The notes under the pieces were generated by a model, which had not been told where the DNA came from, ran no database searches, and was given only the letters and a program-made list of their open reading frames with translations. A stretch of 64,000 nucleotides of DNA from the NCBI RefSeq assembly GCF_021190955.1, contig NZ_JAIOAO010000001.1, positions 1,798,001-1,862,000 of the forward strand, read 5' to 3'. The translations under genes were made by a program, and so were the position numbers. Shown here in pieces: positions 8,129 through 17,107 of this stretch; the first letter of the stretch is position 1; the number at the start of each line of letters is the position of its first letter. Source of the stretch: Parachryseolinea silvisoli. GTDB lineage: Bacteria > Bacteroidota > Bacteroidia > Cytophagales > Cyclobacteriaceae.

Positions 8129-10111
8129 ATGAAGGAAATACTACGAAATATCGCCAGACCCTACCTATTTTTACTACAGGAAGGCAGCTTGGCAACCCTC
8201 CTGGCACTGCTATTAAGTGCAACGTTATATGGCTATTATTACCAGATTCCCGCGAAAGATTTCCTTTCGCTGACAACCGACTATATCTCTAAACTACACG
8301 ACCCCGTTGTGGTACTTTTCCGAATCGCATCATTTCTTTCCATATTCACGTTGTTACACGTTGCCTTCTCAAAAAGTTTTCTCCGCTTTGCAAACAATAC
8401 GTTTTTCAATTGGTTGTCGTTTGTTACGCTTTTATATTTTTTATTCTCGACATCGGCTACCGCTTTTTACATTTTTGTCGGCATCGGCGTAATTCTATTG
8501 ACCTATAAATATCTCATTACCGGAGGAGACTTTGTCTATGATTTTTCGAGCACGCCATTTGGTGACGCCCGCTGGAGCAGGCCGAGTGAGTTACGGGACG
8601 CTGCGCTTGTCCAGGAAGATGGTCTTATACTGGGGCGCGATCCAGAAACCGGAGAGGTGATAGGATTCAAAGGTGAAGGTCATATTCTGACCGTAGCGAA
8701 AACGGGTGCCGGAAAAGGAGTGGGTGTCATCGTACCGAACTTGTTGCAGTACAGTGGCAGCGTGATCGTGGTCGACCCCAAGGGTGAGAATTTTATCCGA
8801 TCGGTGTACGCACGCGTGAACCGATTCGGTCAGGAAGTTTGCCTGATCGATCCTTTCGGAGAAGTATATAAGCAAATTCAACGGCAGCTGAAGAGAATCG
8901 AGCGGATCGAAAAAGATGGAAACATGACTAAAAACCTGCAGGATATAAAAACATTTTATACCAACCTGCAGGACAAAGTTAATCCACCCATAGAAGGAAA
9001 AGCTGCGCCAGGGGTGTATAATAAGGGATTAAATCCACTGCAACTGATCGAGAATCTTGTTGCCACCAACAACTACGCGGAAGTATTTGACCAGGCTAAT
9101 GTGATTGCCAACATGCTTGTCATGAAAGCAGGCGAACGAGATCCTCACTGGGATGAAAAAGCCAAGATGATCATAAAAAATGTCATCGTTTTTCTCTGCT
9201 TGCACGAGCGCTGCCACCACGAACCCAAAACATTGGTTACTGTACGAGATTTAATCTTTGAAATATTTGAAGATGACGAAAGCATGGCGGGTTTCAAGAA
9301 TGCCTGTCTTACAGGAGAGTCATCGAAATACCTGAGCAAAATTGGCTCGGAGATCTCCCTCATGGCGGGCGAGGAGCGCATGTCTGTTCTATCGACTACA
9401 TTGCGTCACCTGGAATTTCTGGACTCCCCCCTGGTTTATGACAATGTGAGCAGAGCCGATGTAGACCTGACGGCGATTAAAAAAAATAAACAGTCTATCT
9501 ACCTCGTTCTACCTGCGAACAAACTCGATGCCTACAGCCGCTTAATGAGGCTGTGGGTGTCTTCTCTTATTAACGCAATATCGATTAGCCCGGAACCGCC
9601 GGTAGAACGGATTCTGATGATCGTCGATGAAATGGCACAACTCGGAAAAATGGAACCGTTGCTGCAAGCCGTAAGCCTACTCCGCGGGTATGGACTTAAT
9701 CTGTGGATGTTCTTTCAGGACATATCCCAGCTCACCAGCATCTATGGCAACAACCAATGGAAGACCTTCTCTTCCAACGCCCGTGTGCAACAGTTCTTTG
9801 GCATTTCCGACGCCGACACGGCCGAATACATTTCCAGGCTTTCCGGCATGACCACGGTGATCACACGAACTGAAAGCATAAATTCCGATGGTGGTGGATT
9901 GGGGGGTAATGGCACATCGCATTCCTACGCAGCACAGGAAAGAAGACTGTTATATCCAGACAAGCTATACCGAACCAATTTACAATTTTTATTTGTCGAA
10001 GGACTTTTTCCCATCAAAGCCCGTAAGATCAAATTCTTCTCCGACGGGTTATTTCAACCCGGAGAACATTTGCCGTTTCCCATGCGTGAAGAATTGAAGT
10101 CGTTTTTCTAA
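8129..10111 (+). CDS. VirD4/TraG-family type IV coupling ATPase (orphan)
   Basis: The 660-residue protein has three or four N-terminal membrane helices (about residues 22-40, 60-80, 90-130) followed by a complete VirD4/TraG ATPase. Walker A is TGAGKG at 192-197, followed by a VIVPNLL strand and VIVVDPKGEN, which is typical of TraG. Walker B is MIVDEMAQ with Asp500-Glu501, and an FFQDISQL segment lies after it. Such hexameric ATPases bring DNA or protein substrates to a type IV secretion channel at the inner membrane. Unusually, no relaxase, VirB4 or other tra gene is present in the window. Its neighbours are a VWA lipoprotein, a four-helix membrane protein and a small basic protein. A small non-conjugative export apparatus or a remnant of an element are the two readings. 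Confidence 0.92.
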   Translation: MKEILRNIARPYLFLLQEGSLATLLALLLSATLYGYYYQIPAKDFLSLTTDYISKLHDPVVVLFRIASFLSIFTLLHVAFSKSFLRFANNTFFNWLSFVTLLYFLFSTSATAFYIFVGIGVILLTYKYLITGGDFVYDFSSTPFGDARWSRPSELRDAALVQEDGLILGRDPETGEVIGFKGEGHILTVAKTGAGKGVGVIVPNLLQYSGSVIVVDPKGENFIRSVYARVNRFGQEVCLIDPFGEVYKQIQRQLKRIERIEKDGNMTKNLQDIKTFYTNLQDKVNPPIEGKAAPGVYNKGLNPLQLIENLVATNNYAEVFDQANVIANMLVMKAGERDPHWDEKAKMIIKNVIVFLCLHERCHHEPKTLVTVRDLIFEIFEDDESMAGFKNACLTGESSKYLSKIGSEISLMAGEERMSVLSTTLRHLEFLDSPLVYDNVSRADVDLTAIKKNKQSIYLVLPANKLDAYSRLMRLWVSSLINAISISPEPPVERILMIVDEMAQLGKMEPLLQAVSLLRGYGLNLWMFFQDISQLTSIYGNNQWKTFSSNARVQQFFGISDADTAEYISRLSGMTTVITRTESINSDGGGLGGNGTSHSYAAQERRLLYPDKLYRTNLQFLFVEGLFPIKARKIKFFSDGLFQPGEHLPFPMREELKSFF

Positions 10112-10199
10112 TCCCGGCCCCGCCTGCCATGAGCGACGAATGGATTTGGGCATGATCGGTACGCACAAAAAGCTTACCTTGGGAACCATATCACACTTT

Positions 10200-11036
10200 A
10201 TGAAGAAGCTTCTTGCGCTATGTGCCATGACCCTCTGGGGAATCCAAGCCTTTGCACAATCCCAGGCCGAAATTCTGTTGGAAGGAACGCAACTGTACAG
10301 ATCTGAAATGGCTTCCTGGGTTGGAACCGATCTTTTCTTAGCAAAGTATGGCGAACAAAAGGAAAATACCGGCGGCTATCTTTCCTACCTGGCCGGCGAA
10401 AAGGCCGTCTGTATATTCTTCTCGAAAGACGCGACGCCCAAAGCGATCGCTACATTTACATTCGACAGTTCCTACAACGCCCAGACAGCCGTTGTCGATG
10501 GTCAGGAGCGGGCATTAACCAGGCATGAGCACGATCTGGTGACGATCCGTCAGATCGCGATTCGTGCGTATACGTCTGATACTATGTTCCATTCGTATAA
10601 AAACATGAACCCTAATTTCATCCCGATAAGTGACAAGCAAGGAAAAAGGGTATATGTTTTAACAGCTCCTCAGGAACAGGGCATCATCGTCTTCGGCAAT
10701 GATTACCTGCTGACGTTTGACAATACCAATACCCTAAAACAGAAACGACCGCTACACAAGAACCTGATCCCGATAAAATACGATCAGCAAGACGGTAAAT
10801 TAGTCCTGGCCACGATGCATACCCATCTGCCTGAAACAGGCGATCTGATCACCCCCACCGACGTCTGCACCCTACTGCTTTATGCACCACACATACCCTG
10901 GGGGCAACATTTTGTTATAGGCTCCCAGCATGTTTCCATATGGGACTGCAAAGACAAGGACTTAATCATCATGAAAAAAGAAGCCTGGGATAAAATAATG
11001 GCTACTGAAAAACAGAAAGCCGGAATACCGAAATAA
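10200..11036 (+). CDS. Secreted protein of unknown function
   Basis: From the ATG at 10200 the protein is 278 residues with a clear signal peptide (MKKLLALCAMTLWGIQAFAQ); an upstream in-frame ATG at 10140 would spoil this signal. The mature part is mixed alpha/beta with no recognised motif. It follows the VirD4-like gene by 88 bp in the same direction and could be the last member of that cluster. Function unknown. Confidence 0.7.
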   Translation: MKKLLALCAMTLWGIQAFAQSQAEILLEGTQLYRSEMASWVGTDLFLAKYGEQKENTGGYLSYLAGEKAVCIFFSKDATPKAIATFTFDSSYNAQTAVVDGQERALTRHEHDLVTIRQIAIRAYTSDTMFHSYKNMNPNFIPISDKQGKRVYVLTAPQEQGIIVFGNDYLLTFDNTNTLKQKRPLHKNLIPIKYDQQDGKLVLATMHTHLPETGDLITPTDVCTLLLYAPHIPWGQHFVIGSQHVSIWDCKDKDLIIMKKEAWDKIMATEKQKAGIPK

Positions 11037-11123
11037 ATGGATAACACATTCCTTGCTACCATCCCCGTCCTTCCCACGACTGACATCGATCGAGATGTTC
11101 GCTGGTATCAGGAAAGATGGGCG

Positions 11124-11720
11124 TCAGTAGTCTGGGCATCGCTCTGCCCCCCAGGGATCGCTGAGAGCCTGGTATAAATTCCATTGAACAACATGGTATA
11201 AGCCATCTTCGAGGATCACAACGCTTATTTCTACCGCGTCGCGTTCTTTCACGTCCATACGTTCCGGAAGCAACGCCGTATCGAGTCCGACGTACGGGAA
11301 AAGTAAAAATTTGAATTGAGAGGACTGGTCTCTCAAGATTGAGCGATTGACTTGGATCAATTGCCGATAATCCTGAAAGAGGTGCTCACACAGTGCGCGG
11401 TCTTCGTGTTCTTTGCTCATTCGATCAAGTATAGCTACTCCGCTGTCCAGTACTGCCAACAACTGTTTGGCATACTGATATGCCTCCCGCATCTCTGCAT
11501 GTTGCGTTCGCTCGAAGAATGACTGGCAATTTTCGATCTGATATCGATATCGCTGCACCCTCTCCTTTTTTACATCCATAGCGTCTTCAGCCAAACTGCT
11601 GAGAAACGCAGCGACTTCACGCGTCCGCATTGTTTCCTTCCGCTGCCACCAGTAGGCAAAACCAACTGCCATCATTAACAAGACATAAACTAAAAACAAG
11701 AAAATAGAAGTCGCTCTCAT
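11124..11720 (-). CDS. Single-pass membrane protein of unknown function
   Basis: A 198-residue frame with one N-terminal hydrophobic helix (about residues 5-24), which may act as an anchor. A mainly helical, charged domain (residues 30-130) and a short beta-rich tail follow. No family is recognised. It converges with the secreted-protein gene on the plus strand, so it is transcribed separately from the VirD4-like cluster. Confidence 0.6.
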   Translation of the reverse strand: MRATSIFLFLVYVLLMMAVGFAYWWQRKETMRTREVAAFLSSLAEDAMDVKKERVQRYRYQIENCQSFFERTQHAEMREAYQYAKQLLAVLDSGVAILDRMSKEHEDRALCEHLFQDYRQLIQVNRSILRDQSSQFKFLLFPYVGLDTALLPERMDVKERDAVEISVVILEDGLYHVVQWNLYQALSDPWGAERCPDY

Positions 11721-12023
11721 GGGAATATCGTTTTAACGCTTCAAAACCCTAATTTATTGCTCTGGCCTCAAGTACTATTGGTTTTCGGAATAGTCATGAA
11801 TACTATCGCTATTTGCATTTTTCGATTTAACGTTTATATCTTTGTAACCAGAAGCATTTGTCTAAAGTAGATCCCCCGCATCAGGCTTCGTGTGTTAACG
11901 GTCATTTAGAATTCTTCTTTTTTTCAGGCATTTAATTACCAGACATGGCATTTTCTTGCACAGCCTTTACAAGTTATTGTCAATTATTATTTCAAGGCTA
12001 GAGATTTTTCAATTCAAAAAACA
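11721..12023. other. 303-bp intergenic region without recognised gene
   Basis: This gap separates two divergent unknown genes. It is AT-rich and contains no open frame, tRNA or clear hairpin that I can see. It presumably holds the promoters of both flanking genes, but no convincing TTTG/TAnnTTTG pair was found. Confidence 0.5.
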
Positions 12024-13016
12024 ATGTTTACGATTAAACGACAGACCATTACCACGGAGTGGTGGGGTGGCTCTATTAGCTGGTTGGATAATACCATTCT
12101 CGATGGTACCAACTGGACGCTTTATGGGCTTGACGGTAGCGTCAGTCGAACAGGCTTCACACTCTCCCATGCCTTTGACCGTTGTATTACCTCGCAGGAT
12201 GGTCAATATGTATTTGTATACGGGAACCTCAGCACCAAAGGTGTACTCTTGAAACTTGGCGAATTTCTTCGGGAGATAAATCGCCCTTATTACCATGCGG
12301 CCACGTATGAATATCCCGCAGCATTTTATACATCGCCGACAGGAAAAACCTACCTCATCCATTGCCCGATACGCTACGATCAACTTGACTTCGAAGACGT
12401 CGAATCGGGAGAGATCGTAACCAATATTCCTGGAAGAACGCCGGTCGATATATTTCACTCACGCCTGGAAGTAAGTCCTGACAATAAGTTTCTCATGGTA
12501 AGAGGTTGGGTTTGGCATCCGCTGGATGTGTGCTGTCTGTATGATATTGATGCCTGTTTGGCGGACCCGAACATGTTGGACAAGGGTGGTATATCGACAG
12601 CAGAAGGACCTCTGGAGAAAAGTATCGGCGCGTTTGTCAACGAGCACGAGGTGTTGTTAGGAGCATTAGAATCTGATGATGATTTACCTTTGCATCACAT
12701 CGCCACGTGGGATTTTATAGCGCAAACAGTAAAGAACCCCGTTAAGGTCTCGGGAGAGTTTGGCAATATTGTTGGCGTTCAGAATGGCATTGCCTGGGAT
12801 TTTTATAAATACCCCAAGATTATTGACATCCAGACCGGAGTGGTGCTGGATACAATGGAGGATGTGGCAACAGGGGAACAGGTGTCCTCTATCATCCGTT
12901 ATTTAAAGTACGTTCCTCCAATTGTATATAACCGCGAATTGAATCTGGTGGCGATGGGGACCTCTGGGAATCAGATTGATGTGTTTTCGATAACTGAATC
13001 TACTAATGTCGGCTAA
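12024..13016 (+). CDS. Cytoplasmic beta-rich (propeller-like) protein of unknown function
   Basis: The 330-residue product has no signal peptide and a high content of beta-strand-like segments of the type DGQYVFVYGN and SPDNKFLMVRG, spaced as in WD40-like propellers. Aromatic and acidic residues are frequent. I cannot assign a family. It lies alone between intergenic gaps in a moderately AT-rich zone, together with other unknowns. Immunity or accessory roles are possible, but nothing in the sequence proves them. Confidence 0.6.
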   Translation: MFTIKRQTITTEWWGGSISWLDNTILDGTNWTLYGLDGSVSRTGFTLSHAFDRCITSQDGQYVFVYGNLSTKGVLLKLGEFLREINRPYYHAATYEYPAAFYTSPTGKTYLIHCPIRYDQLDFEDVESGEIVTNIPGRTPVDIFHSRLEVSPDNKFLMVRGWVWHPLDVCCLYDIDACLADPNMLDKGGISTAEGPLEKSIGAFVNEHEVLLGALESDDDLPLHHIATWDFIAQTVKNPVKVSGEFGNIVGVQNGIAWDFYKYPKIIDIQTGVVLDTMEDVATGEQVSSIIRYLKYVPPIVYNRELNLVAMGTSGNQIDVFSITESTNVG

Positions 13017-13232
13017 TACGCAGTATCAGCCTCTTTTTGCCTGCCTCCCCTACGGTCCGGCTATCTCATCGGAAGTTAATTCCCCAAATAATCCGTAAAA
13101 AAAGCTAATGCTTCTCTAACGGAAACGCAAAAATCCTTAAATTGTACAGATCGGCCACAGTGTACCTGCGTTCGAGCTCCGGCTGCTATAGGACAACCTG
13201 AATGTGGCCAATGGAAAAACCTGTTAAGACCC

Positions 13233-13898
13233 ATGACAAGTAAAACACAAAAAGAAGCATTCCTGCACTACGAAGCAGACAACTATTTTAACCGGAACAG
13301 AGGCGTTTCTTATGTACCGGAAAAGGATGTGGTAATCAACCTGCTAAAAGAATATAATTATACACCGCAGCGTGTACTGGAAATCGGCTGCAACACCGGC
13401 TATCGCCTTGACGCTATCCGCAGCCAGTTTGGTTCATTTGTGGCCGGCATCGAGCCTTCGCAAGAAGCCATTGACAAGGGTAAGCAACAATATCCGGAGG
13501 TACAATTTGTAAGAGGTACCGCCGATGACCTGTCGACCTTTTCCAACGCAGCCTTCGACCTCATTGTGATCGGGTTTGTGCTCTATGTGGTAGACCGTGA
13601 GATGCTGCTGAAGTCCATTGCCGAAACAGACCGGGTGCTGAAAGATGGCGGCTCGCTGATGATCATCGACTTCTTTACCGAACGACCGGTCCGTAACGCC
13701 TACCAGCACATTCAGGAGATGGAGGCGTATGCATATAAGCAAAACTACGACGAGATTTTCACGGCCACGCAGATGTATCAGTTGCTGGACAAGCGTAGTC
13801 TGAGCCATATAAGCAAGAACTACGACGCTACAGGCGATTATTATAACAAGTACTCCATCACGACCCTGCGCAAAGACTTGCAAGCAGCGTATAAATAA
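13233..13898 (+). CDS. Class I SAM-dependent methyltransferase
   Basis: The 221-residue protein carries the class I methyltransferase core. Motif I is VLEIGCNTGY (about residues 46-55), the acidic loop of motif II is GIEPSQEA, and motif IV is FDLIVIGFVLYVV (about 107-119), as in the Methyltransf_11/UbiE-type families. S-adenosylmethionine binding is secure from motif I; the substrate is not predictable. It is a single-gene unit with a strong hairpin about 90 bp downstream. Confidence 0.88.
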   Translation: MTSKTQKEAFLHYEADNYFNRNRGVSYVPEKDVVINLLKEYNYTPQRVLEIGCNTGYRLDAIRSQFGSFVAGIEPSQEAIDKGKQQYPEVQFVRGTADDLSTFSNAAFDLIVIGFVLYVVDREMLLKSIAETDRVLKDGGSLMIIDFFTERPVRNAYQHIQEMEAYAYKQNYDEIFTATQMYQLLDKRSLSHISKNYDATGDYYNKYSITTLRKDLQAAYK

Positions 13899-13985
13899 GA
13901 AACATCAGTAACGGGCTACATCGTTTGGATACTGCTCTCATGCGGATCAGGTAGTTATTTTCTTCCACCGGCAGAAACTCATATA

Positions 13986-14024
13986 TCGAATGCCTGCAGC
14001 ATCCTCTGCAGGCATTCGATTTTA
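13986..14024 (+). terminator. Intrinsic terminator downstream of the methyltransferase
   Basis: A perfect 14-bp stem (TCGAATGCCTGCAG / CTGCAGGCATTCGA) with a six-base loop is followed by a T-run. It is likely to act for the methyltransferase and could also serve the convergent reductase gene. Confidence 0.85.
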
Positions 14025-14117
14025 TACCGCGACGGTCAGAAAGTCAAAGCAGGATAGTCATATTTTTAAGATTACCCGATCTCCATTCCCTATACTGCTG
14101 AATACTATTTCAGGAAG

Positions 14118-14717
14118 CTAGTTATAAACCTTATACGCTTTTCCTGTTTGTGCACCGGCCACGCTTTTCACATAGGATTGAGCCACACGATGCATGGACA
14201 CGGGGATTCTTCCTTGAAAATAAGGAAAGTAGCCCGGGGATTCTTCTACTACATCCGGCCCCACAGAATTGATCCGCACGCCGTTCTCTAATTCGATCGA
14301 TGCTCCCCGCACAAAGCCATCGATAGCAGCATTCACGGCACTCAGTGAAGTTCCCAGCACCACGGGGTCATCGCCCAAACTCCCCGAAGTCAACGTGAAC
14401 GACCCTTTTGGATTAATATAGTGCTGACCTATTAACACCAAATTCACCTGGCCCATTAATTTGCTGTTCACACTTACTCTGAAGTCGGCATCGGTCATTT
14501 TGTTTAACGGCCCAAAGTGACCATCCCCCGCTACACACACGACCGCGTCAAAAGAACCTGCCTTTTCATACATCTGCTTTATGGAATCAGGATCATTCAG
14601 GTTGACCTGCAGATCGCCACTTTTTGATCCTGCTTTTAAAATTTCATGACCTTGTTCCAATGCTTTTACAACATGCTTACCGATAGTCCCAGAAGCGCCA
14701 ATGATGATAATTTTCAT
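14118..14717 (-). CDS. Short-chain dehydrogenase/reductase
   Basis: The 199-residue protein opens with IIIGASGTIGKHV, a nucleotide-binding GxxGxxG motif of the Rossmann fold. It is a short SDR lacking the usual YxxxK spacing, which puts it among atypical reductases, where serine and other residues around LTSGSLGDDP may matter. It is divergent from an HxlR-type regulator 100 bp away; HxlR regulators often control an adjacent reductase in response to electrophiles or redox signals. The specific substrate is unknown. Confidence 0.85.
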   Translation of the reverse strand: MKIIIIGASGTIGKHVVKALEQGHEILKAGSKSGDLQVNLNDPDSIKQMYEKAGSFDAVVCVAGDGHFGPLNKMTDADFRVSVNSKLMGQVNLVLIGQHYINPKGSFTLTSGSLGDDPVVLGTSLSAVNAAIDGFVRGASIELENGVRINSVGPDVVEESPGYFPYFQGRIPVSMHRVAQSYVKSVAGAQTGKAYKVYN

Positions 14718-14826
14718 ACTTACTCTCTTTTTTGTTTAGCAAAACTATCCCAATAGTGTACTTTTGGCAAGTAGTTACCTTTCTGTCTAGTAATGACAAA
14801 AAGGTAGTAATTTCGAATTCGTGGAA

Positions 14827-15180
14827 ATGGAACAGGAAAAAAGTCAAAAAGAAATTCACCATGCAGATGACTGCCCGATCACAGCCACCATTGATGTGAT
14901 TGGCGGCAAATGGAAGCCTCCTATTATCTGGCTTTTATTGAAAGGACCCATGCGGTTTGGCGACATTCATAAAACAATGCCGGGCATGGCATTGAAAGTA
15001 TTGTCAAGAAGTCTCAAGGAACTGGAAGCCGACGGAATAATTATTCGCACAGCATTTCCGGAAATTCCACCCAGGGTAGTGTATTCCTTAAGTGATAAAG
15101 GCGAATCGCTACGTGAAATTATGCACCTTCTGTCACAATGGAGCCGCGAGCATATTATGAAGCTGGATGAGGTAGCTTGA
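14827..15180 (+). CDS. HxlR-family winged-helix transcriptional regulator
   Basis: The frame from the ATG at 14827 gives 117 residues (an in-frame GTG at 14821 adds two). It matches Hxl[16 protein letters not shown] near the N-terminus, then [29 protein letters not shown] (recognition and wing region), [10 protein letters not shown] and a C-terminal helix for dimerisation. The Cys in DDCPI is at the position of the redox- or electrophile-sensing Cys of this family (as in HypR/YodB). The divergent arrangement with the SDR gene suggests that it controls that gene. Confidence 0.92.
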   Translation: MEQEKSQKEIHHADDCPITATIDVIGGKWKPPIIWLLLKGPMRFGDIHKTMPGMALKVLSRSLKELEADGIIIRTAFPEIPPRVVYSLSDKGESLREIMHLLSQWSREHIMKLDEVA

Positions 15181-15203
15181 TAGAAGATATAGTATGGCAA
15201 AAC

Positions 15204-15233
15204 AAAAAAGGCTTGTCAAACGACAAGCCTTTT
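15204..15233. terminator. Bidirectional intrinsic terminator
   Basis: A 12-bp stem, AAAAGGCTTGTC / GACAAGCCTTTT, with a four-base loop is bounded by A- and T-runs, so it can end transcription from either side. It follows the HxlR gene on the plus strand and the tRNA-Leu(CAG) gene on the minus strand, and it overlaps the encoded CCA of that tRNA. Confidence 0.8.
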
Positions 15234-15317
15234 GGTACCGAAGGGGGGACTCGAACCCCCATGTCTTGCGACACACGCCCCTGAAACGTGCGTGTCTACC
15301 AATTCCACCACTTCGGT
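15233..15317 (-). tRNA. tRNA-Leu (anticodon CAG)
   Basis: The minus strand folds into a class II tRNA with a seven-base-pair acceptor (ACCGAAG/CTTCGGT) and a D-arm GGTGGAATTGGTAGACAC typical of leucine tRNAs. The anticodon stem is CACGT/GCGTG with loop TTCAGGG (anticodon CAG). A variable arm and the T-arm GGGGGTTCGAGTCCCCC follow. The 3' CCA is encoded (15233-15235). A second tRNA-Leu lies 78 bp upstream, so both may be transcribed together. Confidence 0.95.
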
Positions 15318-15395
15318 ATAATCGTTATGTGCGTCTATGTTTTTACAACGTGCAGTCCTACCTGTTTCCCTATGTGATCCAGCGGACTAGCCGGG

Positions 15396-15479
15396 TGCCC
15401 AGGACTGGACTCGAACCAGCACACCGGTTAAGGCACTACCCCCTCAAAGTAGCGTGTCTACCAATTTCACCACCTGGGC
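15396..15479 (-). tRNA. tRNA-Leu (anticodon GAG)
   Basis: The minus strand gives an 84-nt class II tRNA: acceptor GCCCAGG/CCTGGGC, leucine-type D-arm, anticodon stem CTACT/GGTAG with loop TTGAGGG (anticodon GAG), a long variable arm, and T-arm CTGGTTCGAGTCCAG. CCA is not encoded. It is paired with the adjacent tRNA-Leu(CAG). Confidence 0.95.
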
Positions 15480-15560
15480 ATTTTGTGTGGATAGTACGAA
15501 TTTACAGTGTGTGTGCGTGTTGGGGCGACAAAAGTAGCAAAGCTTCGCAGATTATCAAAG

Positions 15561-15944
15561 CTATTCTAAAAAACGACTCACAAAACTTCCGGCAAAAACT
15601 GAAAAAATTCCCAAAACCAGGGTCGCCGCCACATACACCAGGGCCGTTGGCGCCATTTTCTGCTCCCACAGGCTAAAATTTTCCCAGGCAAAGGCCGAAA
15701 AGGTTGTAAAGCCTCCACAGAAACCGACACCCAAAAACAGTCGCCAGGGTTCGGAGAATCCGGTCTTCCGCATCGCCAGCCCATACAACAAGCCAATGGC
15801 AAACGAGCCGATCACATTCACCACCAGGGTGCCATACGGGAACACGGCGTTCAGCCGCGCGTCGACCGACCGCACCGTAACGTACCGGGCCACACTGCCC
15901 ATCGCGCCGCCTAGCGCCACCGTCAGAATTTTGTACAGGTCCAT
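15561..15944 (-). CDS. crcB: Fluc/CrcB fluoride channel
   Basis: From the ATG at 15944 the product is 127 residues, the normal Fluc size; the longer open frame upstream has no family similarity. The protein has four membrane helices and the signature motifs GGAMGSVARY, GTLVVNVIGSF and GFCGGFTTFSAF. The last two include the Asn and the Phe/Thr-Thr-Phe residues that line the fluoride pore. Fluc channels work as dual-topology dimers to let cytoplasmic fluoride escape. The upstream gap to the XRE-type gene is 37 bp, so there is no room for a full fluoride riboswitch. Confidence 0.92.
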   Translation of the reverse strand: MDLYKILTVALGGAMGSVARYVTVRSVDARLNAVFPYGTLVVNVIGSFAIGLLYGLAMRKTGFSEPWRLFLGVGFCGGFTTFSAFAWENFSLWEQKMAPTALVYVAATLVLGIFSVFAGSFVSRFLE

Positions 15945-15981
15945 ATCCGTGTTGAAAAATGCTGCCGGAAAGATAGCATTT

Positions 15982-16254
15982 TTATTCGGGCACTTTATGG
16001 CCGCCGGACACAGCCTCGACAATCACGCGTTGCAGGAACTCCTCCAACGTGAGGTTGTGAATGATCAATAACTTGGTCAGCGTTCGCAGTGTAAGGTTGT
16101 GTCTGCCGGTCTCCACGCGCCAATACTGCGCCCGTGGGAACTCATGATCGAACGCAAAGCTTTCATAGCTTGTATATCCTTTTTCTTTTCGCAGGCCAAC
16201 AAACACGCGGGCCACACTTTCGGCAAACTGTCGTAGTAGTATTTCTTCGGTCAC
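15982..16254 (-). CDS. XRE-like helix-turn-helix protein
   Basis: The 90-residue protein shows a compact helical fold with RVFVGLRKEKGYTSYESFA, then FPRAQYWRVETGRHNLTLRTLTKLL, which fits the scaffold of the XRE/Cro DNA-binding domain. It is a single-domain regulator with no sensor region. It lies 37 bp upstream of the fluoride channel on the same strand and may be cotranscribed with it. Its target is unknown. Confidence 0.75.
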   Translation of the reverse strand: MTEEILLRQFAESVARVFVGLRKEKGYTSYESFAFDHEFPRAQYWRVETGRHNLTLRTLTKLLIIHNLTLEEFLQRVIVEAVSGGHKVPE

Positions 16255-16396
16255 AGGGCCAAATTCAGGCCTTTACACCGTAAAAATTACATCTTTAAAA
16301 GTCCTTCATTTAAAGACCTTCATTGCCGGAACATCTTTTCAGGACCATCGTTTCCGAAACATCATATACTATCCCGATGAATAGTCTCTAATCGCG

Positions 16397-17107
16397 CTAA
16401 TGCTTCAACAATCGTTCTAAGATCTCCGCCTTTCGTTCACGGCTCAACGGCAGTCGCTTCGAGCCGATAATAACTTCATTCCCGTCGATGGCAGCGATGG
16501 CTTTCACCGATGCTATATAGGATTTATGAATACGCATAAACGCCGGCGTCGGCAGAATCTCTTCGATATTCTTCATACGAAGCAACGTCATAAACGATTT
16601 TTCTGCCGTATGAATCACGATATAATTCTCCATGCCCTCGACATATAGAATCGAATCGAAATGAATTTTCTCATAGCGATAGTCGCACTTCACAAAGAAG
16701 TAATCCTCACGGACAGGCGTTGTGTTTTGCGGCGCTTGCGCGCGCAGTGTAAAAAAATCACGGGCCTTGTTGGCGGCTTTTAGAAAACGATCGAACGGAA
16801 ACGGCTTTACCAGATAATCCATGACATCCAGCTCATATCCTTGTAGCGCGAAGTTAGGATAGGCCGTGGTCATAATGACCATCGGACGCCTGGTGAGCGA
16901 CTTTAAAAAATCAATACCGGTAAGTCGCGGCATCTGGATATCGAGAAACATCAGGTCGACCTGTGCCGACGACAACACCCGATTTGCATCCAATGCGTTT
17001 TCACAGGCGGCAACAACTTCCAGGAAGTCGACCTCCCGGATATAGCTCAACAGTCCTTCCCGCGCCAGCGGCTCATCTTCTACGACGATGGTTTTTATTT
17101 TGCTCAT
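16397..17107 (-). CDS. LytTR-family response regulator
   Basis: The 236-residue protein has a receiver domain (residues 1-120) with the acidic pair in VVEDEP, the phosphoacceptor Asp in LMFLDIQMP (about residue 56), the conserved Thr in MTTAYP and the Lys in LVKPFPF. A C-terminal LytTR DNA-binding domain follows (about 140-235; YVEGMENYIVIHT, FMRIHKSYI). Its start overlaps the end of the sensor kinase gene by four bases, so the two form a cotranscribed two-component pair, LytST/YehUT-like. The signal is unknown. Confidence 0.95.
   Translation of the reverse strand: MSKIKTIVVEDEPLAREGLLSYIREVDFLEVVAACENALDANRVLSSAQVDLMFLDIQMPRLTGIDFLKSLTRRPMVIMTTAYPNFALQGYELDVMDYLVKPFPFDRFLKAANKARDFFTLRAQAPQNTTPVREDYFFVKCDYRYEKIHFDSILYVEGMENYIVIHTAEKSFMTLLRMKNIEEILPTPAFMRIHKSYIASVKAIAAIDGNEVIIGSKRLPLSRERKAEILERLLKH

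Noticed and set aside
8129-10111. Interpretation as an integrative conjugative element
   Set aside because: Besides the coupling ATPase, no relaxase, VirB4, integrase or other transfer gene is present in the window.
15945-15981. Search for a fluoride riboswitch upstream of the fluoride channel gene
   Set aside because: The gap to the upstream gene is only 37 bp and shows no matching fold.
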